Counted from the stretch's first letter, positions 1 to 5,948 are shown. The stretch is DNA of 24,833 nucleotides from an uncultured Eubacteriales bacterium (GCA_900547975.1 URIX01000024.1:1-24833), one strand, 5' to 3'. The notes: generated from the letters alone by a model not told the origin. Program-made: numbers and translations.

Positions 1-7
1 CTTCGCC

Positions 8-39
8 TGCGTGGCGGCTTCGCAACAGAATGCCACGCA
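8..39. repeat. Hairpin at left window edge
   Basis: TGCGTGGC at 8-15 is the exact reverse complement of GCCACGCA at 32-39, giving an 8-bp stem with a 16-base loop. No T-run follows on either strand, so it does not look like a terminator. It lies in the non-coding DNA beyond the minus-strand gene ending at 268 and directly precedes the repeat at 45-131. Confidence 0.4.
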
Positions 40-44
40 TTCTC

Positions 45-131
45 GTACTAATCGTCAAGCTCGACGCTCCCTTTTCTCGCCGCCCTGCGGCTCGCGTTCC
101 GTCTTTTAATTTGCACATTCCGCTTATAATT
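45..131. repeat. Dispersed intergenic repeat, copy A
   Basis: About 87 bases that closely match 1729-1816. Both contain CGTCAAGCTCGACGCTC, a small CCGC/GCGG hairpin, TTCCGTCTT and ACATTCCG in the same order and orientation. Roughly four bases in five agree by eye. The stem of the small hairpin is kept while its loop differs (CCT here, CGTT in the other copy). No open frame is shared. It is a non-coding repeat family of unknown origin. Confidence 0.6.
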
Positions 132-140
132 TAGATTCGC

Positions 141-266
141 ACAACCGCGATATTGAGATGAAGAACAAGAAAGAGGCATCCGAATGGCAACCCTAATTTA
201 CTATGCGTAAATGAGTTGACAGGCGGATGCCTCTGCACAAGTATATTCGCTCAATAGCGCGGTTTT
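141..266. repeat. Structured repeat element, copy 1
   Basis: The core (156-251) matches 14354-14448 almost base for base. It folds into nested helices: GAGGCATCCG (173-182) with CGGATGCCTC (224-233), GGCAAC (186-191) with GTTGAC (215-220, one mismatch), and ATTTAC (196-201) with GTAAAT (207-212) around loop TATGC. Outside the core a further stem forms, 143-157 with 250-264, 14 of 15 pairs. That outer stem has no sequence similarity to its counterpart in copy 2. The element lies directly after the stop codon (268-270) of the minus-strand membrane-protein gene. Read on the minus strand, the second helix is followed by TTCTTGTTCTT, so it could also act as a weak terminator. Confidence 0.75.
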
Positions 267-267
267 G

Positions 268-1407
268 TTAACTTGCGTAGAAATTAAGACCGAGTTTGCA
301 ATATCCCCCCAACCTATCGTCGATACATTCAAAGTCGCTGCCTTCGAGCCATATGCTGACGTAGCAGTACATAATGTCGCCTCTGTCCATATCTGCTTCG
401 CGTTGGAAGACGTACTCGTCGGAATAGAACGGCGTGGTTGCAAAGAAACCGTTTTTGCGCTCCTCTGCGCGCTGTTCGATGTCGGTCAATGATTTTTCAA
501 AATCTTTGACGTAGTAATACGGGTCGCCTTTGTTCACATGCTTTGTGAATGCGCCGGAATAAGACACATATTCGATATACCCTTCCTCTGCCGTGCGGAA
601 GGTGCCGTCGCCTTTTGCGTTGATGTTGGAGCCTGCAAGGCGTTCGTTTTTGGACAAAGCCGCATAGACGTCAACCGTGGTATTGTTTTCGAGTTCCGAG
701 GATTCGTTTCTGAAACTCTGTCCCCACATAACACGAATTGCGTCGTGCAAAGCATGCTTATCAAATTCCAACGTCATTTCGTAGTTGATATGCGCTTGCT
801 CGTTGCCCGTGTTTTTGAGCATAAACGTAAAGCGGATATATTGCTCGCCGTTGAGAGTGCCTAGTTCGATTTTGTCCGCTTCCAAACGTTCGACGACTTG
901 CGCAATCGAATCGATTTTTTCCGTCACGAACGTGTAACGAGGATCGTAACTTACATTCCACATCTGATCGGGGCCGTCGGCATTGAGATAGGGCGTCCAA
1001 AAACTGTTGTCCATCGACAAGGATATGGATTTTTCCTTGTTGCGATTGTTGGCGGTGATACGGATATTGTTCTCTTGAATGAACAAAAGCATAACGTAGA
1101 CGATTGACGTCACGATAAGCGAAAAAACGAGCATAATGAGCATTGCGCGCTTGACTTTGCGGCGGATTTCCTCTTGCTTGACCTTTTTTGACGCAACGAT
1201 AGACTCTTCCCACTCTTTCTTCAAGCGGGATTGTTCCTTTCTGGCTGCCGCGGCGGACTTTTTGCCACCTTTGGCAGATTTTGCAGATTTTTGCGGCTTA
1301 TCTTGCGAAGATTCCGTCGATTGCGGCGCAGATTGCGACGCGGCTTCGGATTTTTCTTTGACAGCCGTATTTTCTGCCTGTACGTTGTTTTTGTCTTGTT
1401 CGCTCAT
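268..1407 (-). CDS. Single-pass membrane protein of unknown function
   Basis: 379 residues. Residues 1-87 are a hydrophilic, Lys/Ala/Ser/Gln-rich tail with a charged, probably helical stretch at 55-87. Residues 88-110 form one transmembrane helix. The remaining ~270 residues are a soluble domain with alternating hydrophobic/polar strands and no catalytic motif that I recognise. The positive charge before the helix suggests the tail is cytoplasmic and the C-terminal domain extracellular. The end (residues 352-376, IWLEG, then Cys361, GGYC, LGLNF) resembles the last strands of TasA/camelysin-like secreted beta-sandwich proteins; this is a pattern impression only. The ATG at 1405-1407 has no clear Shine-Dalgarno sequence and follows a leader with long A-runs. 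It appears monocistronic, with structured repeat copy 1 just after its stop. Confidence 0.8.
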   Translation of the reverse strand: MSEQDKNNVQAENTAVKEKSEAASQSAPQSTESSQDKPQKSAKSAKGGKKSAAAARKEQSRLKKEWEESIVASKKVKQEEIRRKVKRAMLIMLVFSLIVTSIVYVMLLFIQENNIRITANNRNKEKSISLSMDNSFWTPYLNADGPDQMWNVSYDPRYTFVTEKIDSIAQVVERLEADKIELGTLNGEQYIRFTFMLKNTGNEQAHINYEMTLEFDKHALHDAIRVMWGQSFRNESSELENNTTVDVYAALSKNERLAGSNINAKGDGTFRTAEEGYIEYVSYSGAFTKHVNKGDPYYYVKDFEKSLTDIEQRAEERKNGFFATTPFYSDEYVFQREADMDRGDIMYCYVSIWLEGSDFECIDDRLGGYCKLGLNFYAS

Positions 1408-1502
1408 CGTTTTGTTAGGTTATGTATTTTATTCTTTCGTTTTTTTTTGTTTTGCTATGTTTTTTTTCTACAAGAGTGGACGGCATGCACTTTAATTGCA
1501 GC

Positions 1503-1523
1503 TTCCCCCTTCCTCAAGTGTTT
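1503..1523. repeat. TTCCCCC repeat, copy 1
   Basis: The 21 bases at 1503-1523 match 24779-24799 at 20 of 21 positions; the single difference is A versus C in TCAAGTG/TCACGTG. Both are preceded by an A/T-rich AATT stretch and both lie between genes. The sequence beyond the match differs. It looks like the conserved edge of a larger intergenic repeat. Confidence 0.5.
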
Positions 1524-1562
1524 CCCCTACCGTCGTTTCCCCTCTGCATAAATTTGAGGGAA

Positions 1563-1722
1563 CCCACGACGTCCGCTCTGCGTGGGGCAACACTGACGCG
1601 ATTGACTTCGTAGCAATCGCTAGTTCGTTGCAAGCAACGAACGGTGGACGGGTTGTTGGCAATACAAATCGGCTGAAAGCCGTGTCACTCGTTCACGGGC
1701 GAAAAAATCCACACTCGCCCGT
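1563..1722. repeat. Chain of five hairpins
   Basis: Five perfect short hairpins follow one another: CCCACG 1563-1568 / CGTGGG 1581-1586; GCGATTG 1598-1604 / CAATCGC 1614-1620; GTTCGTTGC 1623-1631 / GCAACGAAC 1634-1642; CGGCT 1670-1674 / AGCCG 1678-1682; ACGGGCGA 1695-1702 / TCGCCCGT 1715-1722. A sixth small one (CCGC CGTT GCGG) follows in the next repeat. None is followed by a T-run. The density is well above what ordinary spacer DNA shows. Confidence 0.55.
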
Positions 1723-1728
1723 TCACTT

Positions 1729-1816
1729 GTACTATCCGTCAAGCTCGACGCTCGCTACGGTCGCCGCCGTTGCGGCTCCGATTCCGTCTTCGAAATTACA
1801 CATTCCGTTAATAAGT
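1729..1816. repeat. Dispersed intergenic repeat, copy B
   Basis: Second copy of the repeat at 45-131, same orientation. Shared blocks are GTACTA, CGTCAAGCTCGACGCTC, CGCCGCC, GCGGCTC, TTCCGTCTT and ACATTCCG. The gene at 268-1407 lies between the two copies, so that gene is bracketed by direct repeats. Confidence 0.6.
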
Positions 1817-2011
1817 ACGCCTTAATTAAGTTTTCGTTTAGCCGCTTGCGTGCGCAGCACGCCCTCACCAAGCAAGCACTCGCGCGGAATTGCGGTTTGA
1901 GTTCTTACCCGTTTTATTTTGAGAGTAAAGAGGGCTTGCGCGGTAGAAGCGCAATAAATCGAGCGAGGCTCTCGGCGATACGCACACCTGCGTGTTGCCG
2001 TTGCCTCAACG

Positions 2012-3808
2012 TCAATTTTTGCGCAACTTGTGGTAGGTGCCGTCGCCTGCAAAGTAGCCGTACGGGACCCACTTGCCTATCGTATCGTCGAAGTAGCCGT
2101 TGTCAACTATCTCGCCGTTGGGGTCGGTGTAGGTATAGTCTATCCATCTGCCTTCTTCATCGAAGTAGCCGTCGTAGACGTTGCCGTCTTTGTCAACCCA
2201 CTGCGCGTTTTCGTTGTACGAGCCTTCCTTACTTACGTCGAATTGCTCGTATTCAACCCAGTTGCCCTCAACATCGAAGTAACCGTTGAAAACGTTTCCG
2301 TCCTCGTCAACCCACTGCCCTTTGTCGTTGTAACTGCCAACAAGCTCGTCCTTGTCCTTGTTTTCTATGTGCAACGTCACGCCGAAGCCTTGCATACCCG
2401 TCTGCATTCCGAGTCCGCCGAAAAGGCTGTCGGATTTGTATTCGTTGAAAAGTTTTTCTTCCTTTTCAAAATCGGCTTTGATTTTTTTTGATTTTTTGGG
2501 TTTCTTGGGTGCGACGAATCCCGACGGTTTTTCGGGACGTATCGGCGCGGCGACGCTGTTTTCTTTTTCCTCGACCACGACTTCTTTATTTTCTTTTTCG
2601 GGTTCGGGCTTGACTTCCTCGAGCTTGGGCGCGGTCTGCCCGTCAAGAGGTCTGTCTATGCCGAGTTCGCTTTTCTTTTGAGAGGCAAACGACAGCGCAA
2701 GCGCGCTTTGCACGTCGCCCTCGTAGCGCATACGCGACATCTCGGTGATGAGTTTCTTTTCTCTCGCTTCGGCTTCTTTGGGATCTTGCTCGACAAGTTT
2801 TGCCTGCATCTGCAATCTTTCCTCGGTCGCTTTCTTCGCATTGAGTTTTTGCTGTTCGAGGCGCACCTGATAGGGCGATTTTGCAAGTTCGGGACGAGGC
2901 GCGGACGGCATAACCTTTTCGCCGTCGGTTGCCTGTGCCTTTTCTATTGCCGCCATACGCAACGCTTCGAGTTCGTCACGCTCGGCTTTTTCCTTTGCGT
3001 CGAGAATCTTTTGAAGTTTTTTGAGATACTGTTCCTTTTTCTCGCCTTCGGGGTCTTTGAGAAGCAAAAGTTCGTTGGTGACCCAACGCGAAAGTTTGGA
3101 AACGCCTCTGCCCGTCATATACCCTACGCCCTCGCGCTTGAATCTCGTATACTGGCTCGGCGTGTCAACGCCTTCCATAACGAAGCCTATCTTGTTGGCT
3201 TTGCAGAAACCTACGAGCATAGAAAGGACTTTTTTCTTGTTCTTGTCCGCGTCGAAGTATTGCGCTTCGCATCTGAGATAATCGAAATTGAAATCGGCAA
3301 AAACGTCGAGCGAGTTGTAGTCCTCGCCAAACGCCGTCGCGCAGACTTTATACCCTGCCTTGCGCAAACGGTTGTATCTGTCCTTTCCGCCCTCGTCCAA
3401 CTTTGCGAGCGAGGATACGAAAAAGGAAATTATCAATCCGTTTTTCTTGTAGCCCAAATCTTTGAGCGTGGACAAAAGTATGTCGAAATCCTTGTCGTTT
3501 TCCAAAAAGCGAGTGGACAAAGGAAGATTGTAAGTGACGTCGGGAATGAGAAAGTTCTCTTTCATAACGAGGTCGTAATTGACCAGTTCTTCGAGAGCGA
3601 TGATATTGAGTTCGTTTATTCTGACCGAGCCTTCCGCGATATAGAAATAATTGCATACGCTCATTCTGCCGAGATAGCGGTCGTTCAAAATCTGGAACGC
3701 GTCGACAAAAGCAATCTTTTTCGTCTTGCCCGAAACGTCTGCCACCGCGCGGAAGAAGAAATCGATTGGCTTATACAGCGTTCTTTTTGCGTATGTCGTA
3801 GAATTCAT
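2012..3808 (-). CDS. Degenerate EAL-domain protein with coiled coil and aromatic/Gly-rich C-terminal repeats
   Basis: 598 residues, with AAGGTGAG just before the ATG. Residues ~30-250 follow the EAL (cyclic-di-GMP phosphodiesterase) fold pattern: YKVCATAFGEDYNSL at 153-167 sits where EAL proteins have the DDFG loop, EGVDT at 212-216 matches EGVET, and GVGYMTGRGVSKL at 227-239 matches the QGY-FSKP end. The EAL signature and the metal-binding aspartates of DDFG are absent (TAFG instead), so catalysis is unlikely. Residues ~255-380 are a charged coiled coil, ~385-450 a Pro/Glu/Lys linker. The tail has two 30-residue repeats (491-520 and 529-558, pattern GSYN...QWVD.DGNV..GYFD.EG.W..Y), a partial third (559-583), then GYFAGDGTYHK. 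No signal peptide or membrane segment is visible. A scaffold or c-di-GMP-binding role is inference. Confidence 0.85.
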   Translation of the reverse strand: MNSTTYAKRTLYKPIDFFFRAVADVSGKTKKIAFVDAFQILNDRYLGRMSVCNYFYIAEGSVRINELNIIALEELVNYDLVMKENFLIPDVTYNLPLSTRFLENDKDFDILLSTLKDLGYKKNGLIISFFVSSLAKLDEGGKDRYNRLRKAGYKVCATAFGEDYNSLDVFADFNFDYLRCEAQYFDADKNKKKVLSMLVGFCKANKIGFVMEGVDTPSQYTRFKREGVGYMTGRGVSKLSRWVTNELLLLKDPEGEKKEQYLKKLQKILDAKEKAERDELEALRMAAIEKAQATDGEKVMPSAPRPELAKSPYQVRLEQQKLNAKKATEERLQMQAKLVEQDPKEAEAREKKLITEMSRMRYEGDVQSALALSFASQKKSELGIDRPLDGQTAPKLEEVKPEPEKENKEVVVEEKENSVAAPIRPEKPSGFVAPKKPKKSKKIKADFEKEEKLFNEYKSDSLFGGLGMQTGMQGFGVTLHIENKDKDELVGSYNDKGQWVDEDGNVFNGYFDVEGNWVEYEQFDVSKEGSYNENAQWVDKDGNVYDGYFDEEGRWIDYTYTDPNGEIVDNGYFDDTIGKWVPYGYFAGDGTYHKLRKN

Positions 3809-3869
3809 TGCTCACCTTGCGTGCGTGCGCGCAGTGCGCATACACGATACATTCTCCATATACTCAATA

Positions 3870-3898
3870 ATTATAACATCGCGCGCACGACTTTGCAA
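3870..3898 (-). promoter_or_regulatory. Promoter of the EAL-like gene
   Basis: On the minus strand TTGCAA (3893-3898), a 17-base spacer, then the consensus TATAAT (3870-3875). The leader of about 55 bases to the ATG at 3808 contains GC-rich self-complementary sequence (TGCGCACTGCGCGCA, around 3826-3842). Confidence 0.75.
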
Positions 3899-3955
3899 TA
3901 TGTTTTGCGTTATCTTATCGGCACTTTTGTATGATTATTTTTGCTTATGTACGAC

Positions 3956-3989
3956 AAAAAAACAAAAACACCCCGAAAATCGAGGTGTT
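3956..3989 (-). terminator. Terminator of tRNA-Leu
   Basis: On the minus strand ACACCTCGA pairs with TCGGGGTGT (9 pairs including one G-T) around a TTT loop, followed by TTTTTGTTTTTTT. It begins right at the CCA end of the tRNA gene. Confidence 0.85.
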
Positions 3990-4076
3990 TGGTGCCGAAA
4001 ATCGGGGTCGAACCGATACGATGTTGCCATCGAGGGATTTTAAGTCCCTTGCGTCTGCCTATTCCGCCATTCCGGC
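3990..4076 (-). tRNA. tRNA-Leu (anticodon UAA)
   Basis: 87 bases including an encoded CCA. The acceptor strands GCCGGAA and TTTCGGC pair (one G-T). The anticodon arm is GGGA-CTTAAAA-TCCC with anticodon TAA, followed by a long class II variable arm (TCGATGGCAACATCG), and the T-arm contains GGTTCGACCCC. The leucine identity follows from the UAA anticodon and long variable arm. A TATTAT box lies only 4 bases upstream with no good -35, so its promoter is uncertain. Confidence 0.95.
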
Positions 4077-4124
4077 AAGTATAATATGTATTTGTTCTTT
4101 CAAATAATGCGAGGCGGTCTTTGC

Positions 4125-4177
4125 GCAGACGTCGGGATGAACTATGGTTCATCGTCTGCCTATTCCGCCATTCCGGC
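4125..4177 (-). pseudogene. Truncated tRNA-Leu copy fused to a hairpin
   Basis: On the minus strand, 4177 down to 4153 repeats the first 25 bases of the adjacent tRNA-Leu exactly (acceptor 5' strand plus D-arm). The match then stops. In place of the anticodon arm there is GATGAAC-CATA-GTTCATC (4136-4153), and the GGCAGAC of the tRNA part also pairs with GTCTGC (4125-4130 as GCAGAC on the plus strand). There is no anticodon loop, T-arm or CCA end, so it cannot be a functional tRNA. It is a remnant of tandem duplication or of insertion at a tRNA. Confidence 0.75.
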
Positions 4178-4188
4178 TTGTGTATTGT

Positions 4189-4280
4189 AAATGATATTGC
4201 ACTTCGTGCAGTGATATTGTTGCCGATGACAAAAGTGCTATTTGCGCTTTGCGCAAGTGATATTGCACTTCGTGCAGTTA
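4189..4280. repeat. Array of small hairpins separated by GATATT spacers
   Basis: Four short hairpins alternate with a nearly constant spacer: GCACTTCGTGC, TTGCCGATGACAA (imperfect), GCGCTTTGCGC and GCACTTCGTGC, joined by AGTGATATT, AGTGCTATTT and AAGTGATATT. The first and last units are identical. The imperfect unit pairs fully, with a G-U pair, only as minus-strand RNA (UUGUC/GGCAA). The array lies between the methyltransferase 3' end and the tRNA-Leu fragment and encodes no protein. Confidence 0.6.
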
Positions 4281-4368
4281 AGGAAAAAATAAATCTTCCT
4301 TGCAACTGCTATGTGAGAAAATAATATCACAGCAACCGCAAAAAGTAAAGCGCAACAAAAGACGTTTT

Positions 4369-5031
4369 TTATGCTTTTATAAGCGCATACATCAAACAGT
4401 TAAATTCGGGCATACTTTGCGTAATTCCCCGTTCGATGATATTTAAGCCTGCCTCCTCGATTTCCCTTTCAAATACTGAAAATGATACCATTCGACACGA
4501 AGTGCCCGCCACTTTCATAATTCCCGATGGGTGTTGCCGCTCTTGCAAATCGAATGCGGTGGCGATGTCGCTGCGCACCTCTATTTGTCCATCGCCCATC
4601 GAGCATACCAGCGCAACTCCGTTCATAGCAAGGTGATTTTTGACAAAACTATAAAACGCCGCCCTGTCCTCATCAAGCACAAACATATGGAGAACCGCTA
4701 TCGCATAAATAAAATCGAACTTTTTATCGAGAGTCCCATCGATACAGTTCAGCCATTGAAAGTGCTTTTCAAATCTCGGAGACCTTTTTGCACAATACGC
4801 AACGGCCTCTTGAGATATGTCCGTTGCCAAAAGATTGTAACCTTTTTCTAAAACCGACCGAGCGTCTCTACCCTCGCCGCAACCGATTTCGAGAATTTCG
4901 GCGGATTTGTCTATGTTCATTTTTTCAAGCGTTTGCAAAACAATGGGCGTAGGCTCGTCACTCATCCAACTCACGCCAAATTCATGCGCCGTCTTATATC
5001 TCTCTTCATAAGCCTCATAGTATTTTTTCAT
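4369..5031 (-). CDS. Class I SAM-dependent methyltransferase
   Basis: 220 residues. Residues ~45-55 (ILEIGCGEGRDA) are the glycine-rich S-adenosylmethionine-binding motif I. LLATDIS at ~67-73 is the acidic end of strand 2, which holds the ribose. FDFIYAIAVLHMF around 105-117 corresponds to the motif IV/post-motif region. The C-terminal half is variable, as is usual for substrate-binding parts. The family methylates many small molecules, proteins and RNAs; nothing here fixes the substrate. The ATG is preceded by GGTGAG at a suitable distance. A terminator-like hairpin (5047-5082) lies immediately upstream of the ribosome binding site. Upstream is the four-helix-bundle gene, downstream the hairpin array. 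Confidence 0.88.
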   Translation of the reverse strand: MKKYYEAYEERYKTAHEFGVSWMSDEPTPIVLQTLEKMNIDKSAEILEIGCGEGRDARSVLEKGYNLLATDISQEAVAYCAKRSPRFEKHFQWLNCIDGTLDKKFDFIYAIAVLHMFVLDEDRAAFYSFVKNHLAMNGVALVCSMGDGQIEVRSDIATAFDLQERQHPSGIMKVAGTSCRMVSFSVFEREIEEAGLNIIERGITQSMPEFNCLMYALIKA

Positions 5032-5046
5032 TCGTACTCACCGTTT

Positions 5047-5082
5047 AGAAAAAAGAAAAAGGATAATAAAATAATCCTTTTT
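5047..5082 (-). terminator. Terminator or attenuator between the four-helix-bundle gene and the methyltransferase
   Basis: On the minus strand AAAAAGGAT (5082-5074) pairs perfectly with ATCCTTTTT (5064-5056) around a 9-base loop, followed by CTTTTTTC. The A and T flanks make it usable in both directions. It ends only about 16 bases before the methyltransferase ATG, so it either ends the upstream transcript or sits in the methyltransferase leader. Confidence 0.65.
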
Positions 5083-5136
5083 ATATCAAAAAATAATTTC
5101 AGTTTTTGTATATTCGTTTTCTTATGCGCTCGCACT

Positions 5137-5490
5137 TCAATCGGTTTTTGCCGTTTCGCTTTCCTTTGCTATGGTCGAGATGAGCATCTTCTTTATCTCG
5201 ATACATTTTTCAAGAATCATTCTGTCCGAATAGTACGTTCCGCTTTCTATGAGCAACTCAATCCAGTATTCCGTTTCCGAACAATCTTTGAGAGCCTCTT
5301 GCAATTTCTTAATAAAGTCGTTTTTGTCTTGCAAGCAGTATGCTTCTCTCACTCTTGCGCCGATACTCGCTCCCGAGAGCATAAGTTGATTGACAAGCAC
5401 GGTTTCGCGCTTATCGATTTTAATTTGATTGCAGAGTTTGATGATGTCCAGAGCAAACGATTTCGATTTTTGAGCGAGCGGACTTTCCAT
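5137..5490 (-). CDS. Four-helix-bundle protein (S23-like family)
   Basis: 117 residues when started at the ATG at 5488-5490, which has GGAG seven bases upstream. The frame stays open further upstream, but that extension lies across the promoter and is not expected to be translated. The sequence is almost all helical. SGASIGARVREA at 39-50 is the hallmark of the small four-helix-bundle family first found as intervening-sequence proteins in 23S rRNA genes (SIGANV.EA in most members). FIKKLQEALKDCSETEYWIELL at 59-80 is the second conserved block. Members form oligomeric bundles of unknown function and are often found with mobile or variable DNA. Here no rRNA gene is near. Own promoter, own terminator. 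Confidence 0.85.
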   Translation of the reverse strand: MESPLAQKSKSFALDIIKLCNQIKIDKRETVLVNQLMLSGASIGARVREAYCLQDKNDFIKKLQEALKDCSETEYWIELLIESGTYYSDRMILEKCIEIKKMLISTIAKESETAKTD

Positions 5491-5506
5491 ACTATTTCTC
5501 CTTTGT

Positions 5507-5546
5507 GTGCTACGGATATGATAGCACCGAATCGCAATAATGTAAA
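5507..5546 (-). promoter_or_regulatory. Promoter of the four-helix-bundle gene, overlapped by a palindrome
   Basis: On the minus strand TTTACA (5541-5546), a 17-base spacer, then TATCAT (5518-5523). GTGCTA (5507-5512) and TAGCAC (5522-5527) form an inverted repeat that brackets the -10 box and the expected start site. It could be an operator or a short 5' hairpin. Confidence 0.65.
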
Positions 5547-5681
5547 TAGTGATTTGCACGTTTTGTGTCGATAAAAGCGAAAAAAAATAAGCCGAATAGA
5601 AAAGCAACTCACACATTTGCTCGCAGACGAATTTCAAGCGTTTTACGCATTTCACAAATTCGCGTAGCGGATTTATTTCGT

Positions 5682-5716
5682 AAAAAAATATCTCGCAAAT
5701 TGCGAGATATTTTTTT
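5682..5716 (-). terminator. Terminator of the tRNA-Gly/tRNA-Cys operon
   Basis: ATATCTCGC and GCGAGATAT pair perfectly around AAATT, flanked by seven A and seven T on either side, so the structure is symmetrical and can stop transcription from both directions. It starts at the CCA end of tRNA-Cys. Confidence 0.9.
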
Positions 5717-5789
5717 GGAGGCATCACCCAGACTTGAACTGGGGGTGAGGATTTTGCAGACCCTTGCCTTACCTCTTGGCTATGATGCC
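5716..5789 (-). tRNA. tRNA-Cys (anticodon GCA)
   Basis: 74 bases with encoded CCA. GGCATCA pairs with TGATGCC in the acceptor stem, the anticodon loop is CTGCAAA, and the T-arm carries AGTTCAAGTCT. Second gene of a two-tRNA transcript, 39 bases after tRNA-Gly, and followed directly by a strong terminator. Confidence 0.95.
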
Positions 5790-5828
5790 ATATGCCACTT
5801 TGGGTGATGCCCTTTCGTGGCTATTCGT

Positions 5829-5903
5829 TGGAGCGGGAGACGGGATTCGGACCCGCGACTTTCACCTTGGCAAGGTGACACTCTACCACTGAGTCACTCC
5901 CGC
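5829..5903 (-). tRNA. tRNA-Gly (anticodon GCC)
   Basis: 75 bases with encoded CCA. GCGGGAG pairs with CTCCCGC in the acceptor stem, the anticodon loop is TTGCCAA, and the T-arm carries GGTCCGAATCCC. First gene of the tRNA-Gly/tRNA-Cys operon. Confidence 0.95.
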
Positions 5904-5919
5904 ACTCGATTGCTTTAAC

Positions 5920-5948
5920 AATATATCAAAAACAAACGGATTTGGCAA
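5920..5948 (-). promoter_or_regulatory. Promoter of the tRNA-Gly/tRNA-Cys operon
   Basis: On the minus strand TTGCCA (5943-5948), a 17-base spacer, then TATATT (5920-5925), ending 16 bases before the tRNA-Gly 5' end. It lies just after the ispA stop codon, so the tRNA genes need not depend on read-through from ispA. Confidence 0.75.

Larger units (their letters stand above)
1408..2011. other. 604-base gene-free interval rich in hairpins and repeats
   Basis: Separates the 3' end of the EAL-like gene (2012) from the start of the membrane-protein gene (1407). It holds long T-runs at 1438-1469 (A-runs in the minus-strand leader), a TTCCCCC repeat at 1503-1523, a chain of hairpins at 1563-1722, repeat copy B at 1729-1816 and the palindrome CTTAATTAAG near 1821-1830. 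Between 1840 and 2011 I see GC-rich short palindromes such as GCGTGC/GCACGC but no clear terminator for the EAL-like gene. Open frames here have low-complexity Pro/Ser/Ala translations and no ribosome binding site, so I do not call a gene. Confidence 0.6.

Noticed and set aside
141..266. Structured repeat as retron RNA, integron attC site or group II intron remnant
   Set aside because: No reverse transcriptase or integrase is near, the GTTRRRY core site is absent, and no intron domain V-like sequence is seen. The flank complementarity alone is not specific to these.
1408..2011. Several small open frames in the 604-base interval
   Set aside because: Translations are Pro/Ser/Ala or Arg/Cys-rich low complexity, overlap the repeats and hairpins, and lack ribosome binding sites.
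4189..4280. GATATT-spaced array as a CRISPR
   Set aside because: The spacers are constant and only ~9 bases and the hairpin units ~11 bases; repeat and spacer sizes do not fit CRISPR, and no cas gene is present.
5491..5727. Upstream extension of the four-helix-bundle frame to 5727
   Set aside because: It would run through the tRNA terminator and the gene's own promoter, and the extra residues do not resemble the family.
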